Source of the DNA: Phenylobacterium kunshanense
GTDB lineage: Bacteria; Pseudomonadota; Alphaproteobacteria; Caulobacterales; Caulobacteraceae
Length of the DNA stretch: 64,000 bases
Direction: 5' to 3'
Assembly: GCF_003254525.1 (NCBI RefSeq)
Contig: NZ_QFYS01000008.1
Coordinates: 62,001-126,000, forward strand
In this document: piece after piece, positions 54,730-62,680 of the stretch
Layout: every line of letters starts with the position of its first letter
How positions within the stretch are numbered: the stretch's first letter is position 1
The notes under the pieces: model-generated
Told to the model about the DNA's origin: nothing
The model's input: only the letters and a program-made list of their open reading frames with translations
The model's database searches: none
Translations under genes and position numbers: made by a program

Positions 54730-55128
54730 ATGAGTGACGACCCGCACATCCACCGGCGCCTGCTCGAACAGGCCCAGGCCTACGCTCGCCTCTATCCGAG
54801 CATAGCCGCCCGGCTGAAGGCTGCGCTCGCGGCGGGAGACCCCAATCTCAAGAACCTCGTCGACGCCCTGACCGAGGCCATGGCCCGCGCCGACGCCGGA
54901 CGCGAACGCCAGCTCCGCGACGGATGGAGCCTGAGCCGGCAGGAGGCCCGGGTCGCCCTGCACCTCATCGACGGCGGCACCGTGGCGACCTGCGCGGCAG
55001 AATTCTCTGTCGCGGAAAGCACTATAAGAACGCATCTGAAGGCCATTTTTGCCAAGACCGGACGCAACCGCCAAGCTCAACTGGGATCGTTGCTGAAAAA
55101 TAACAGCGAAATGTCGAGTTTCGACTGA
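54730..55128 (+). CDS. LuxR-type HTH regulator
   Basis: 132 residues. The N-terminal 60 residues are helical without a receiver or autoinducer domain; the C-terminal HTH reads LSRQEARVALHLIDGG, AAEFSVAESTIRTHLKAIFAKTGR and ends QLGSLL, a complete LuxR/GerE fold. It is divergent from the alpha/beta hydrolase (32 bases between) and precedes an RTX gene on the same strand, either of which could be its target. Confidence 0.88.
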   Translation: MSDDPHIHRRLLEQAQAYARLYPSIAARLKAALAAGDPNLKNLVDALTEAMARADAGRERQLRDGWSLSRQEARVALHLIDGGTVATCAAEFSVAESTIRTHLKAIFAKTGRNRQAQLGSLLKNNSEMSSFD

Positions 55129-55243
55129 TCGCCCGGATTAACTAAGCTTCGAAAATACACGCCCCTCCTCCCCCAAATTGGGGATGCGAGAGGGCATCAG
55201 CTCTCCCACCCTCACGCACCTAAACTTGTGGGGGTATGAACTC

Positions 55244-56182
55244 ATGGCGCTTCTCGTCGCCGGCGCCGCCGGCATCAGCGTGGACACGCTCAGCATCACC
55301 GACCTGCTCGAGGGTACGGTCGTCACCGCCACCTCGAGCCGCCTGGTCCTGAACGACCTGCCCTGGGTCGAGGAATTCACGGGTCAGTTCATCTATGGCG
55401 CCTCGGGCGATATCGAGGGCGGCACGCTCAATGCGTGGCGCGAGACGCTGGATGGGAACCTGGTTTTCGAGGTCTCCGACTTCTCGACCCCGGTCGCCAC
55501 CTTCCTGCAGTGGGTGAACACCAACGACAACGAAGCGGCCCGCAGCACGATCCTCGGCGGCTCGGACAGCATCGTCGGTTCGGCCAGCGCCGACACCCTG
55601 CGCGGCTACGCGGGCAACGACGTCATCCACGGGGGCAACGGGACCAACTACCTGCGCGGGGATGAAGGCAACGATTCCATCCTCGGTGGCGCGGGCTTCG
55701 ACGACATCAACGGCAACATGGGCGCCGACACGGCCTCTGGCGGACTCGGTGAAGACTGGGTCGTCGGTGGCAAGGACAACGACGTCCTGTCGGGGGGCGA
55801 CGCCTATGACCTCGTCTACGGCAACCTCGGCGCAGACACGTGCGATGGCGACGAGGGCGACGATATCGTGCGGGGCGGCCAGGACAACGACATCGTTCGC
55901 GGCGGCGGCGGCGACGACTACGTCTCGGGCGACAAGGGCGACGATACGGTCTGGGGCGGCGCAGGAGCCGACGAGTTCCACAGCTTCGGCGACGCCGGCC
56001 TCGATCGCGTCATGGACTTCAGCTTGGCCGAGGGCGACCGCGTGCGCCTCGATCCCGGCACGACCTACACCGTGGCCCAGTCGGGCGCGGACACGATCAT
56101 CAGCATGGGCGGGGGCGGCCAGGTGGTGCTCGTCGGCGTTTCCATGAGCAGCCTCACGGGGAACTGGATCTTCACCGGCTGA
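55244..56182 (+). CDS. RTX calcium-binding secreted protein
   Basis: 312 residues from ATG at 55244 (in-frame codons upstream, e.g. 55178, were judged less likely). A short N-terminal region precedes a run of RTX nonapeptides from about residue 112 to 245 (e.g. LRGYAGNDVI, GGAGFDDING, RGGGGDDYVSG). The end resembles serralysin-type C-termini (ADTIISMGGGGQVVLVGV). No signal peptide or catalytic domain. It is probably exported by a type I system and folds on binding Ca2+ outside the cell. Confidence 0.85.
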   Translation: MALLVAGAAGISVDTLSITDLLEGTVVTATSSRLVLNDLPWVEEFTGQFIYGASGDIEGGTLNAWRETLDGNLVFEVSDFSTPVATFLQWVNTNDNEAARSTILGGSDSIVGSASADTLRGYAGNDVIHGGNGTNYLRGDEGNDSILGGAGFDDINGNMGADTASGGLGEDWVVGGKDNDVLSGGDAYDLVYGNLGADTCDGDEGDDIVRGGQDNDIVRGGGGDDYVSGDKGDDTVWGGAGADEFHSFGDAGLDRVMDFSLAEGDRVRLDPGTTYTVAQSGADTIISMGGGGQVVLVGVSMSSLTGNWIFTG

Positions 56183-56267
56183 CACCTCCTCCCGCGGCCT
56201 TGGCTATCGCGGCGTCAGCTTCCCACTTGAAGCGGAACGGTAGTCCAAGGACCTAGGGGGATGAGGC

Positions 56268-56690
56268 ATGATGGACGGCAACCAGGCCGCGGCGTTCCAG
56301 GAGCGTCAGCGGGGCACCTTGCCCGGCGAACTCGATATCGAATGGGAAGAGGTGGCCAACGGCCGCGCCCGCGGACGGTTCGTGGCGGCCCGCAAGCACA
56401 TGGCCGCCAACGGTTTCCTCCACGCCGCCTCGGTGGTGGCGCTGGTCGACAGCGCCTGCGGCTATGGCTGCGTCGCCTCTCTGCCTGAGGGCGCCAGCGG
56501 CTTCACGACCATCGAGATCAAGGCCAACTACCTGGGCACCGCCAAGGAGGGCGAGACGGTCGCGTGCGAGGCCCGCCTGCTGCACGGCGGCCGCATGACC
56601 CAGGTCTGGGACGCCGAGGCGGTGAACGAAACGACGGGCAAGACCATGGCCGTCTTCCGGTGCACACAGATGGTGCTCTACCCGCGCTGA
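56268..56690 (+). CDS. PaaI-type hotdog thioesterase
   Basis: 140 residues from ATG at 56268 or 56271; a GATGAGG stretch lies upstream. The hotdog-fold helix reads HMAANGFLHAASVVALVDSACGYG (H46-region), followed by TTIEIKANYLGTAKEGE and later GRMTQVWDAEAVNETTGK. These enzymes cleave acyl-CoA thioesters; the substrate is unclear. It lies 112 bases before tRNA-Ser. Confidence 0.88.
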   Translation: MMDGNQAAAFQERQRGTLPGELDIEWEEVANGRARGRFVAARKHMAANGFLHAASVVALVDSACGYGCVASLPEGASGFTTIEIKANYLGTAKEGETVACEARLLHGGRMTQVWDAEAVNETTGKTMAVFRCTQMVLYPR

Positions 56691-56801
56691 GCTGAGCTGC
56701 GCGCCGCGGCGCGAGATCGCAGTTGCGTGATCGCGGCCGGATGAGTAGTAGTCGCCGCTCGCTCAGCCGGCGGTCCTTCGCGACCCGCCGTGCAGCCCGT
56801 C

Positions 56802-56891
56802 GGAGAGGTGGCTGAGTGGTTGAAAGCACCGCACTCGAAATGCGGCATACTCGCAAGGGTATCGAGGGTTCGAATCCCTCCCTCTCCGCCA
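56802..56891 (+). tRNA. tRNA-Ser (CGA anticodon)
   Basis: A 90-nt class II tRNA. Acceptor stem GGAGAGG/CCTCTCC, anticodon stem CCGCA/TGCGG with loop CTCGAAA (anticodon CGA), a variable arm (CATACTCGCAAGGGTATCG region), T arm GGGTTCGAATCCC, then discriminator G and encoded CCA. Its last 16 bases are duplicated at 58726-58741. Confidence 0.96.
56876..56891 (+). repeat. attachment-site copy 1 (3' end of tRNA-Ser)
   Basis: CCCTCCCTCTCCGCCA, inside the tRNA T arm/acceptor region; identical to 58726-58741. Bases just outside differ on both sides, so the shared core is 16 bases. Confidence 0.75.
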
Positions 56892-56953
56892 TCGAAACTT
56901 TATTCCATTAAATCAATAACTTATAACCTATTGGCGGAGAGGGGAACGGTCGG

Positions 56954-57478
56954 TCACCCGGCGAGCCAAATCGGCGGCGCTCTGGGACACTTGTCTATTT
57001 CCGGATCGATAGAGAGCTCCCATCCCGGCGGCCTTCCCTCGTCGAGGGCCTGATCGTGCTCTGCGAGTAAGAGCAGAAATCTAGCGAGCGACGATCCCGC
57101 CGCCCAACGCGGCTGCTCGAACAGGTCCTCGGAATCGAAAAAGTAGACCGCGGGCGTGTGACGTCCGGAAGCTAAATCCAGGCCATAGAAATTCCCACAC
57201 CCGTCGGAAAAGATCGGCACGGCATGTACATGCAGCAGGTCTCCAATCGACCCGTCGCGGCGCCATTCCGGACGCTCGTTCCATTTCGGCAGTATCGCTG
57301 CGAAGTCGCCGATGCTCGCGACGCGCTCGCGGTATAGAGCTTCCAGGTGGGGCGGCATCTTGCCGCCGAGCACCTCGCGGACCTGCTGAATGATCCCTTC
57401 CGCATCGTCCTTGCGTGACCGTCGAAGCGCGCCTCGCGCTTCAAGCGTCCGGCAAGCTTCTGAAACAGTGATGTCCAT
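56954..57478 (-). CDS. SMI1/KNR4 (SUKH) family immunity protein
   Basis: 174 residues. SUKH-fold cues: LGGKMPPHLEALYRERVASIGDF near residues 38-60, the family signature VPIFSDGCGNFYGLDLAS near residue 88, and VYFFDSEDLFEQP with aromatic/acidic residues. SUKH proteins commonly neutralise polymorphic nuclease toxins. It lies 8 bases downstream of the toxin gene on the same strand, the usual toxin-then-immunity order. Confidence 0.85.
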   Translation of the reverse strand: MDITVSEACRTLEARGALRRSRKDDAEGIIQQVREVLGGKMPPHLEALYRERVASIGDFAAILPKWNERPEWRRDGSIGDLLHVHAVPIFSDGCGNFYGLDLASGRHTPAVYFFDSEDLFEQPRWAAGSSLARFLLLLAEHDQALDEGRPPGWELSIDPEIDKCPRAPPIWLAG

Positions 57479-57486
57479 GGCCGGTG

Positions 57487-58494
57487 CTACCGTTTGGGGA
57501 TTGGCGGCGGTCGCGGAACGCCGGCCCTCAGGATGTACGGCTCGATTAGCTTGTCCATCCTCATGGTGTGAGCCATCACCTCAGCCTGCGTCGGCGCTCG
57601 ACCTAGGCTCCTCACCCACGCCTCAGTCGCCTGCGTCACGGCGATATGCGCTTCTTCCTCCAGCGCCTGGAGATTCGCCAGCCGATTAGGATCGGCGTTC
57701 GGAAACTGCTTTCGAAACCGCAGCGCTACGCGATGGTGTACCTGCCCAGCCCAATCGCTGGCTCGGCCGCCGTAGGCACGAGCGTAGCGTTCCCGGGCCG
57801 CCCGGCGTATCGCCCTCTCTTCGGCATCCGCGCGAGGCTTGGGAGAGGGTCGCGCCGACGGGCTAGGCCGAGCGGGCGCGGGCTTGGGGGCTAAGCCGGG
57901 TTCTCGCCCCAAGAGGTTCAGGGGTGCTCTGCCGAGTTGAGAGGTGGCAGCACGGGCAGCGAGGAGCCCAGCGCCTTCGGCCAGCAGTGGGACGGCCATC
58001 GGAGCGAGCGCAGGGATCGCCATCCACCAGTTGCGACCGGACTCTTCCCGCACGACGTCCTTGAAGGCCGCTTGCTCGCGCCGGAGCTTCGTCATCTCGT
58101 CTTCTTGGGTGGGTACCCGCGCAGCCGTCGCAGCCGACGTCGCAGACTGCGCGTTCGAGGTCGGCCGATACGCCACTGGTCGGACCTGGGCCTGCGCAGA
58201 CGTCCAACTCGTCGGCGTCCGACCCGGCGCAACGCTGAAAGTCGAGCTGCCGGTAGCAGGATAGCTGTGTTCCCGACCACGGCCCCGTTGCATCGTGCGC
58301 GCTCCGAGGGTCACGACGTCGGCAGGCCTTGGTGCGTAGGGGAGTTCGTCTGTGATGCCGCCGGCAGCCCATGCGGCCCGGCCAGCGAGCTCCGCATCCG
58401 GTCCTCGCCCCGCGACCTCGCGGCGCCTCCGTTCCATCCATTCCGCAATGCCTTCGGCGCGCACGTCATCGCGAGCCGGCTGGAACCCAGCCAT
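57487..58494 (-). CDS. candidate HNH-like nuclease toxin
   Basis: 335 residues from ATG at 58494, with GAGGAG upstream. Residues 1-150 are charged and low in complexity; residues 156-180 are hydrophobic (WWMAIPALAPMAVPLLAEG); 205-225 are Pro/Ser-rich. The C-terminal domain has VHHRVALRF (H253, H254), PNADPNRLANLQAL (N270, N274) and EEAHIAVTQATEAW (H283), the H-H...N...H pattern of His-Me finger nucleases such as LHH/GHH toxins. There is no Rhs, PAAR or signal sequence, so its delivery is unclear. The SUKH gene directly downstream supports a toxin role. Confidence 0.65.
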   Translation of the reverse strand: MAGFQPARDDVRAEGIAEWMERRRREVAGRGPDAELAGRAAWAAGGITDELPYAPRPADVVTLGARTMQRGRGREHSYPATGSSTFSVAPGRTPTSWTSAQAQVRPVAYRPTSNAQSATSAATAARVPTQEDEMTKLRREQAAFKDVVREESGRNWWMAIPALAPMAVPLLAEGAGLLAARAATSQLGRAPLNLLGREPGLAPKPAPARPSPSARPSPKPRADAEERAIRRAARERYARAYGGRASDWAGQVHHRVALRFRKQFPNADPNRLANLQALEEEAHIAVTQATEAWVRSLGRAPTQAEVMAHTMRMDKLIEPYILRAGVPRPPPIPKR

Positions 58495-58672
58495 GCCTGA
58501 TCTCTCCTCAAGTTGTTCAAGACCCGTCCGTGGCCCGGCCGTCGCCGCGCACACGTGCCCACCTCAAGCTTCACTTTGCCTCAAGCGGAACTGTATGTCA
58601 AGAACAAAACATGAACATGTGCCCCGCGCGAAGTCGCTGAACTGCTACAAGGCTTGCTACAGGAGTAGATCG

Positions 58673-58691
58673 AACAGACTACCAGTCTGTT
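58673..58691. repeat. perfect inverted repeat in the islet right end
   Basis: AACAGACT - ACC - AGTCTGTT (8-base arms, 3-base spacer), 35 bases inside the right attachment copy. It could be an integrase or excisionase arm site, or a small hairpin; no T run follows on either strand, so a terminator is less likely. Confidence 0.6.
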
Positions 58692-58725
58692 GATTTCGCG
58701 AACAAAATTTCGCCTTGGCGTTAGC

Positions 58726-58741
58726 CCCTCCCTCTCCGCCA
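58726..58741 (+). repeat. attachment-site copy 2 (islet right border)
   Basis: Exact 16-base copy of the 3' end of tRNA-Ser, including the encoded CCA, with no tRNA body upstream. The gap from 58495 to 58786 holds only this site, the inverted repeat and the toxin upstream region. Confidence 0.75.
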
Positions 58742-58786
58742 CGTGCCTAGCTCCACAGGCCCCATCCCGCCTGACCAATCCCCAGC

Positions 58787-59596
58787 CTAGAGCCCGAACA
58801 CCCGCCGCGCATTGCCGCTGAGGTACGCATCCCTCTGCTCGGGCGTCAGGCCCAGGTCGTCGAGCCGGGCGAGGCACTGGGCGGGCGAGAGCATCGGCCA
58901 GTTGGTGCCAAACATGACCCGGTCCCGCCCAAGCCCCTTCATCCACTCCACGAAGGCGGGGGGCAGGCGGTGCGCGGCGTAAGCCGAGGTGTCCACGTGG
59001 AAGTTCGGGAACTTCACGGTCATGGTCACCAGCTCGTCGAGGAAGGGGAAGCCCACGTGGCCGCCCACGACCACGAGCTCGGGAAAGTCGAGCATGACCT
59101 CCTCCAGATAGGGGATCATCCGCCCCGTCTCTGACCGGCGCAGAGGGCCGGTATGGCCGATCTGGGTGCAGAAGGGCACGCCGGCGTCGATGCAGGCGGC
59201 GTAGATCGGATAGTAGCGCCGGTCGTTGGGCGGCAGGCCCCAGAGCCAAGGCACGACCCGCACGCCGACGAAGGTCTTCCGGTCGGCCAGGCGGCGGATC
59301 TCGCGCACGGTCTGCATGGGCGCCTCCAGATCGACCGTCATGAGGCCGCGGAACCGGTCGGGAGCCCGGGCGACGCAGTCCGCCACCTCGTCGTTCGAGA
59401 TCAGGCTGCCCTCTGGCCCGTGCCATCCGGACAGCAGAGTGATGTCGACGCCGGCGCGGTCCATGGCCGCGAGGGTGGATTCCACCGTCTGCAGGTCGAG
59501 CTCGGTCCGGCCCGTCCAGCGCAGCAGGGTCTCCATCCACGGCCGCCGGGCCATCCGCTCGGTGGTGATCTGAGCCCAGACGTCGATCGCGCCCAT
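58787..59596 (-). CDS. amidohydrolase family protein (Amidohydro_2)
   Basis: 269 residues from ATG at 59596, preceded by GGAGG; an ATG at 59608 lies upstream of that site and is less likely. The TIM-barrel metal-site pattern of the decarboxylase-like subgroup is partial: GVRVVPWLWGLPPNDRRYYP, then CTQIGHTGPLRR, VVGGHVGFP and MFGTNWPM carrying a possible metal-binding His/Asn set. The N-terminal HxH is not seen, so a non-classical site is likely. It is divergent from a MarR gene with a palindromic site between. Confidence 0.82.
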   Translation of the reverse strand: MGAIDVWAQITTERMARRPWMETLLRWTGRTELDLQTVESTLAAMDRAGVDITLLSGWHGPEGSLISNDEVADCVARAPDRFRGLMTVDLEAPMQTVREIRRLADRKTFVGVRVVPWLWGLPPNDRRYYPIYAACIDAGVPFCTQIGHTGPLRRSETGRMIPYLEEVMLDFPELVVVGGHVGFPFLDELVTMTVKFPNFHVDTSAYAAHRLPPAFVEWMKGLGRDRVMFGTNWPMLSPAQCLARLDDLGLTPEQRDAYLSGNARRVFGL

Positions 59597-59610
59597 GCCG
59601 CCCTCCATTT

Positions 59611-59626
59611 ACTTCACTAGTGAAGT
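59611..59626. promoter_or_regulatory. perfect palindrome, probable MarR operator
   Basis: ACTTCACTAGTGAAGT, a 16-base perfect palindrome centred between the divergent amidohydrolase (start 59596) and marR (start 59672). Size, symmetry and position match MarR-family operators, and binding here could repress both genes. Confidence 0.7.
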
Positions 59627-59671
59627 TATGGCTGACTGCGCGTCGGCGGGCAAGCGCGGTATGGAGCGGGG

Positions 59672-60103
59672 ATGACCCCGTCAGACCTCCGCATCTATCA
59701 CCGCCTGCAGATGGCGGCCCATCGCCTGCAGAAGGCGGCCGATCGCCGCGTCATGGCCGCCGCCGGCGTGACGACCGCCCAGGCCGCCGTCCTGGCGATC
59801 GTGAAGGGGCAGGAGGGCGCGACCCAGCGTTCGATCGCGCGCCAGCTCGGGCTCAACGAATCCGCCATGACCGCCATGGTCGGCCGACTGAGCACGCTCG
59901 GTCTGCTGGTGCGCACGCGCGATCCCGTCGACGGGCGGACATGGAACCTCGAGCTGACGGCCCAGGGCGAGGCCGCGCTGGCGGCGCTGGGGCCGGCCTT
60001 TGGCCAGATCAACTCCCGGATTTCCGACGCGCTCGACCCCGCCGCGCTCCTGGCGCTGTCAGACGCGCTTGCCCGCCTGACGGAAGCCTTCGACGACGCG
60101 TAG
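59672..60103 (+). CDS. MarR family transcriptional regulator
   Basis: 143 residues. The winged HTH is typical: TTAQAAVLAIVKGQEGATQRSIARQL-like helices near residues 34-60, recognition helix LNESAMTAMVGRLSTLGLLVR, wing RDPVDGRTWNLELTAQG, and dimer helices at both ends. It probably represses the divergent amidohydrolase gene and itself through the palindrome at 59611-59626, released by an aromatic or similar ligand. Confidence 0.9.
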   Translation: MTPSDLRIYHRLQMAAHRLQKAADRRVMAAAGVTTAQAAVLAIVKGQEGATQRSIARQLGLNESAMTAMVGRLSTLGLLVRTRDPVDGRTWNLELTAQGEAALAALGPAFGQINSRISDALDPAALLALSDALARLTEAFDDA

Positions 60104-60126
60104 GGGGCCGCGCGCCGGGGGCCCGG

Positions 60127-61290
60127 CTAGAAGTCGCAGCCCGCCGTCGATCCGCGTGGCGCAGCGCGACCGTCGAGGCTGACGCTGGCGCTGTAGTAGC
60201 TGTTCGCGTTCCCCGTCGGCGCGGTCCTCTGGTCGACGGTCAGGACGAAGGGCGCCTTGTTGGGCGCCAGGCCCGCGAAGGTGCGGGCGCCCTCGCCCGT
60301 GCCCAGTTTCTCGCAGGCGACTTCCGTGACGGTCGCGCCCCGCGCGCGCAGGGCGCCGGGGACGTCATAGGGGATCTCCGCGCCGACCTTCATCCAGGAA
60401 ACGCCAAGGCTCGTGGGCGAGGCGCCGCGGCCCTCGACGCTGACCGTCAGACCGCCGATCTGGCCGCTGGCCAGCTCGCGCGCGGACGCCGGGCGGGCCG
60501 CCCAGCGGATGCCGGTCGCCCGGCTCCGGATGTCCGCCAGAGTGGGGCGCTGCCCCGGCGCCGGCAGGGCGGCCAGCAGCGCCTCGGCGGCCGGCCCAGT
60601 GTCCACGATCCGCTTCCAGTCGTCCCGGCATTGCTGATCGGCCCATCGCGTGGCCGACGCCTCGCGGGCGATGTAGTCGCGCCGGCACTTGGCCAGGAAA
60701 GCCGGCATCGCCGCATCCGGATCGGTCGCTGGTCCCGCCGAGGCGGCGGCCGGCGCGGCTGAGGGCGTCTCGGCAGCCGCGCCGGCGCCCACCGAGATCG
60801 CGGCGCCGAAGGTGCTTCCATTCCACGCGAGCTGGGCTGCGCACTGGGCGCTGGGCGCGACCGCCGCGCCGCAGGCGAGGCCCCGCTTGGCGATCTGCAC
60901 CCGGGTCGGCCGACCGGCGACGAGACGATAGGCGATCAGGGTGTCTGACCAGGCCCGGAGCACCTGGCCGCGCGCATTGGCGACATAGATATCGACTTTC
61001 GCCTCCCCACCGGGGCGGAAGAGGCCCGGGCGCCCGGTGCAGGCGTAGTCACCCTCGGAGACGAGATAATCGAGCCGCCCGTCACCCGTGAAATCCTGGG
61101 CGATGACGAAGCGGCCCTGGCCGGGTCGCCCGCCCGCGGCGCGGCAGCGCGCGTCGAGGTCGTTCATGTGCGAAAGGACCAGCGGGGGGACGGGCGGCGG
61201 CTGGGGCTGGGCCCAGGCCAGACCGCCCGGAACCTGAAGTCCCGCCAACGCCGCGAGGACGAGCCGCCTGACCGGATACGTGCGCCGCAT
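60127..61290 (-). CDS. secreted protein of unknown function with an FG-GAP-like segment
   Basis: 387 residues. Signal peptide to about residue 27 (cleavage after AWA). A segment FVIAQDFTGDGRLDYLVSEGDYAC near residues 61-84 resembles the Ca2+-loop of FG-GAP/VCBS repeats. An Ala/Pro-rich linker (about residues 170-195) leads to a C-terminal domain with several cysteines (C204, C222, C339, C385 approx.). No known family was recognised. Probably periplasmic. Confidence 0.7.
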   Translation of the reverse strand: MRRTYPVRRLVLAALAGLQVPGGLAWAQPQPPPVPPLVLSHMNDLDARCRAAGGRPGQGRFVIAQDFTGDGRLDYLVSEGDYACTGRPGLFRPGGEAKVDIYVANARGQVLRAWSDTLIAYRLVAGRPTRVQIAKRGLACGAAVAPSAQCAAQLAWNGSTFGAAISVGAGAAAETPSAAPAAASAGPATDPDAAMPAFLAKCRRDYIAREASATRWADQQCRDDWKRIVDTGPAAEALLAALPAPGQRPTLADIRSRATGIRWAARPASARELASGQIGGLTVSVEGRGASPTSLGVSWMKVGAEIPYDVPGALRARGATVTEVACEKLGTGEGARTFAGLAPNKAPFVLTVDQRTAPTGNANSYYSASVSLDGRAAPRGSTAGCDF

Positions 61291-61364
61291 GGAATCCTCC
61301 CTGGCCTCAGCCTAGGTGGACCCCGTCCAAGGGCGCAAATCACCCCTTCGCCAACTCGCTGGAT

Positions 61365-62549
61365 TCAGGAAAGCCTGCGGGTGGTGCGGCCGAGCGCCAC
61401 GAGGATCGCCGCCGCCGCCAGGGCCACCGGCGCGACCGAGAAGAAGACCTCACCCGGCGAGGCGCCCGCGCTGCGCAGTTCTCCCGCGATCAACGGCCCG
61501 AAGATGGATCCCAGACGGCCAACGCCCACGGCCGCGCCGGCGCCGGCCGCTCGGAAATCCGGCGGATAGAGCATCGGCGCCACGGCATAGAGCGAGAACT
61601 GGGCGCCCATCACCAGGAAGCCCGCGGCGGCGGACAGGGCCAGGATGGCGACCGGCGCGTCGGCGGCGGCCAGTCCCGCCATGGCGGCGGCCAGCGCCAG
61701 ATAGGCGAGCGCCAGGGGACCACGCCAGCCCATCCTGTCGCTGATGGCGCCCATGGTGAGCGAGCCCACCACCCCGGCGGCGTTGAAGGCCATGGCCGCC
61801 GCGAAGCCCTCGGAGGGGGGATGGCCCTTGTCCACCACGAGGGTCGGCAGCCAGTTGAGCGCCAGGTACAGCACCACGAGCGTCAGCATGAACGCCGCCC
61901 AGACGAGGACTGTGGAGGCGGCGCGACCTTCGCCGAACAGGGCGCGGACGGTATTTCTGTCGGCCTCCGGATGGGGCTCCGGACGGGTCTCGGGCAGGAG
62001 CAGCAGGATCACGGGGAGCAGCAGCAGCGGCACGACGCCGCCGGCGACAAAGATCGTCCGCCACTCCAGGCCCTCGCCCGCCAGGCGCGCGATCAGCGCC
62101 GCCGAGGCGCCCCCCACCGGCATGCCGCAGAACATGGCGGTGACCGTTGCAGTCCGCCGCTCGGGCCGGCTGATCTCCATGGCCACCGCGATCAGGTTGG
62201 GCATGGCGCCGCCGAACCCGAGGCCGGTAGCGAACCTGGCCCAGAGGAGGATTTCGTAGGATGGCGCCGCGGCGGTCGCGAGGGAGAACAGCCCGAACAG
62301 CGCCACCGAGCCCAGCAGCACCGGCTTGCGCCCCACCCGGTCGGCCAGCCACCCGCCCCCAAAGGCGCCGATGACGAGACCAACCATGGCGATGCTGGCC
62401 GCCCAGCCGATCTGCGACGGGCCGAGGCCCAATTCAGGCGCCATCCCCGGCGCGGCGACGCCGAATGCCTGGATGTCGTAGCCTTCGACCGCCGCGATCA
62501 GGAAGCAGACGAAGACGACGAGCCCCGCGCCGCCTTTGATCCTGGCCAA
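61365..62549 (-). CDS. MFS transporter, aromatic acid:H+ symporter (AAHS)-like
   Basis: 394 residues from TTG at 62549 (AGGA just before; the start is uncertain). Twelve transmembrane segments. The first helix holds AAVEGYDIQAFGVAAPGM, the D-Y/D-x-x motif of AAHS proteins, and the loop after TM2 has GGWLADRVGRKPVLL, the MFS signature. MhpT/PcaK-type relatives import aromatic acids; the substrate here is unknown. No aromatic catabolic operon adjoins it. Confidence 0.88.
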   Translation of the reverse strand: MARIKGGAGLVVFVCFLIAAVEGYDIQAFGVAAPGMAPELGLGPSQIGWAASIAMVGLVIGAFGGGWLADRVGRKPVLLGSVALFGLFSLATAAAPSYEILLWARFATGLGFGGAMPNLIAVAMEISRPERRTATVTAMFCGMPVGGASAALIARLAGEGLEWRTIFVAGGVVPLLLLPVILLLLPETRPEPHPEADRNTVRALFGEGRAASTVLVWAAFMLTLVVLYLALNWLPTLVVDKGHPPSEGFAAAMAFNAAGVVGSLTMGAISDRMGWRGPLALAYLALAAAMAGLAAADAPVAILALSAAAGFLVMGAQFSLYAVAPMLYPPDFRAAGAGAAVGVGRLGSIFGPLIAGELRSAGASPGEVFFSVAPVALAAAAILVALGRTTRRLS

Positions 62550-62680
62550 TCCTCACGCCCCCAAGATTTCCCCGGCGCGCACCATGCCGCCAGCCGGCGC
62601 CTCGCGACAAGCGCCCGGGAAACCCGTCGGCCCGCCGCGAGTTAAGCAGCCCGTCCACGACAGCCACCAACGAGGAAGAC

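Larger units (their letters stand above)
56876..58741. mobile_element. toxin/immunity islet integrated at tRNA-Ser
   Basis: Bounded on the left by the last 16 bases of tRNA-Ser (56876-56891) and on the right by an exact copy (58726-58741). Between them lie about 1.83 kb with a candidate toxin gene, a SUKH immunity gene and A/T-richer flanks (56892-56935, 58600-58720) unlike the surrounding GC-rich DNA. No integrase or recombinase is present, so the islet is either a remnant or was moved by an integrase supplied elsewhere. Confidence 0.7.
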
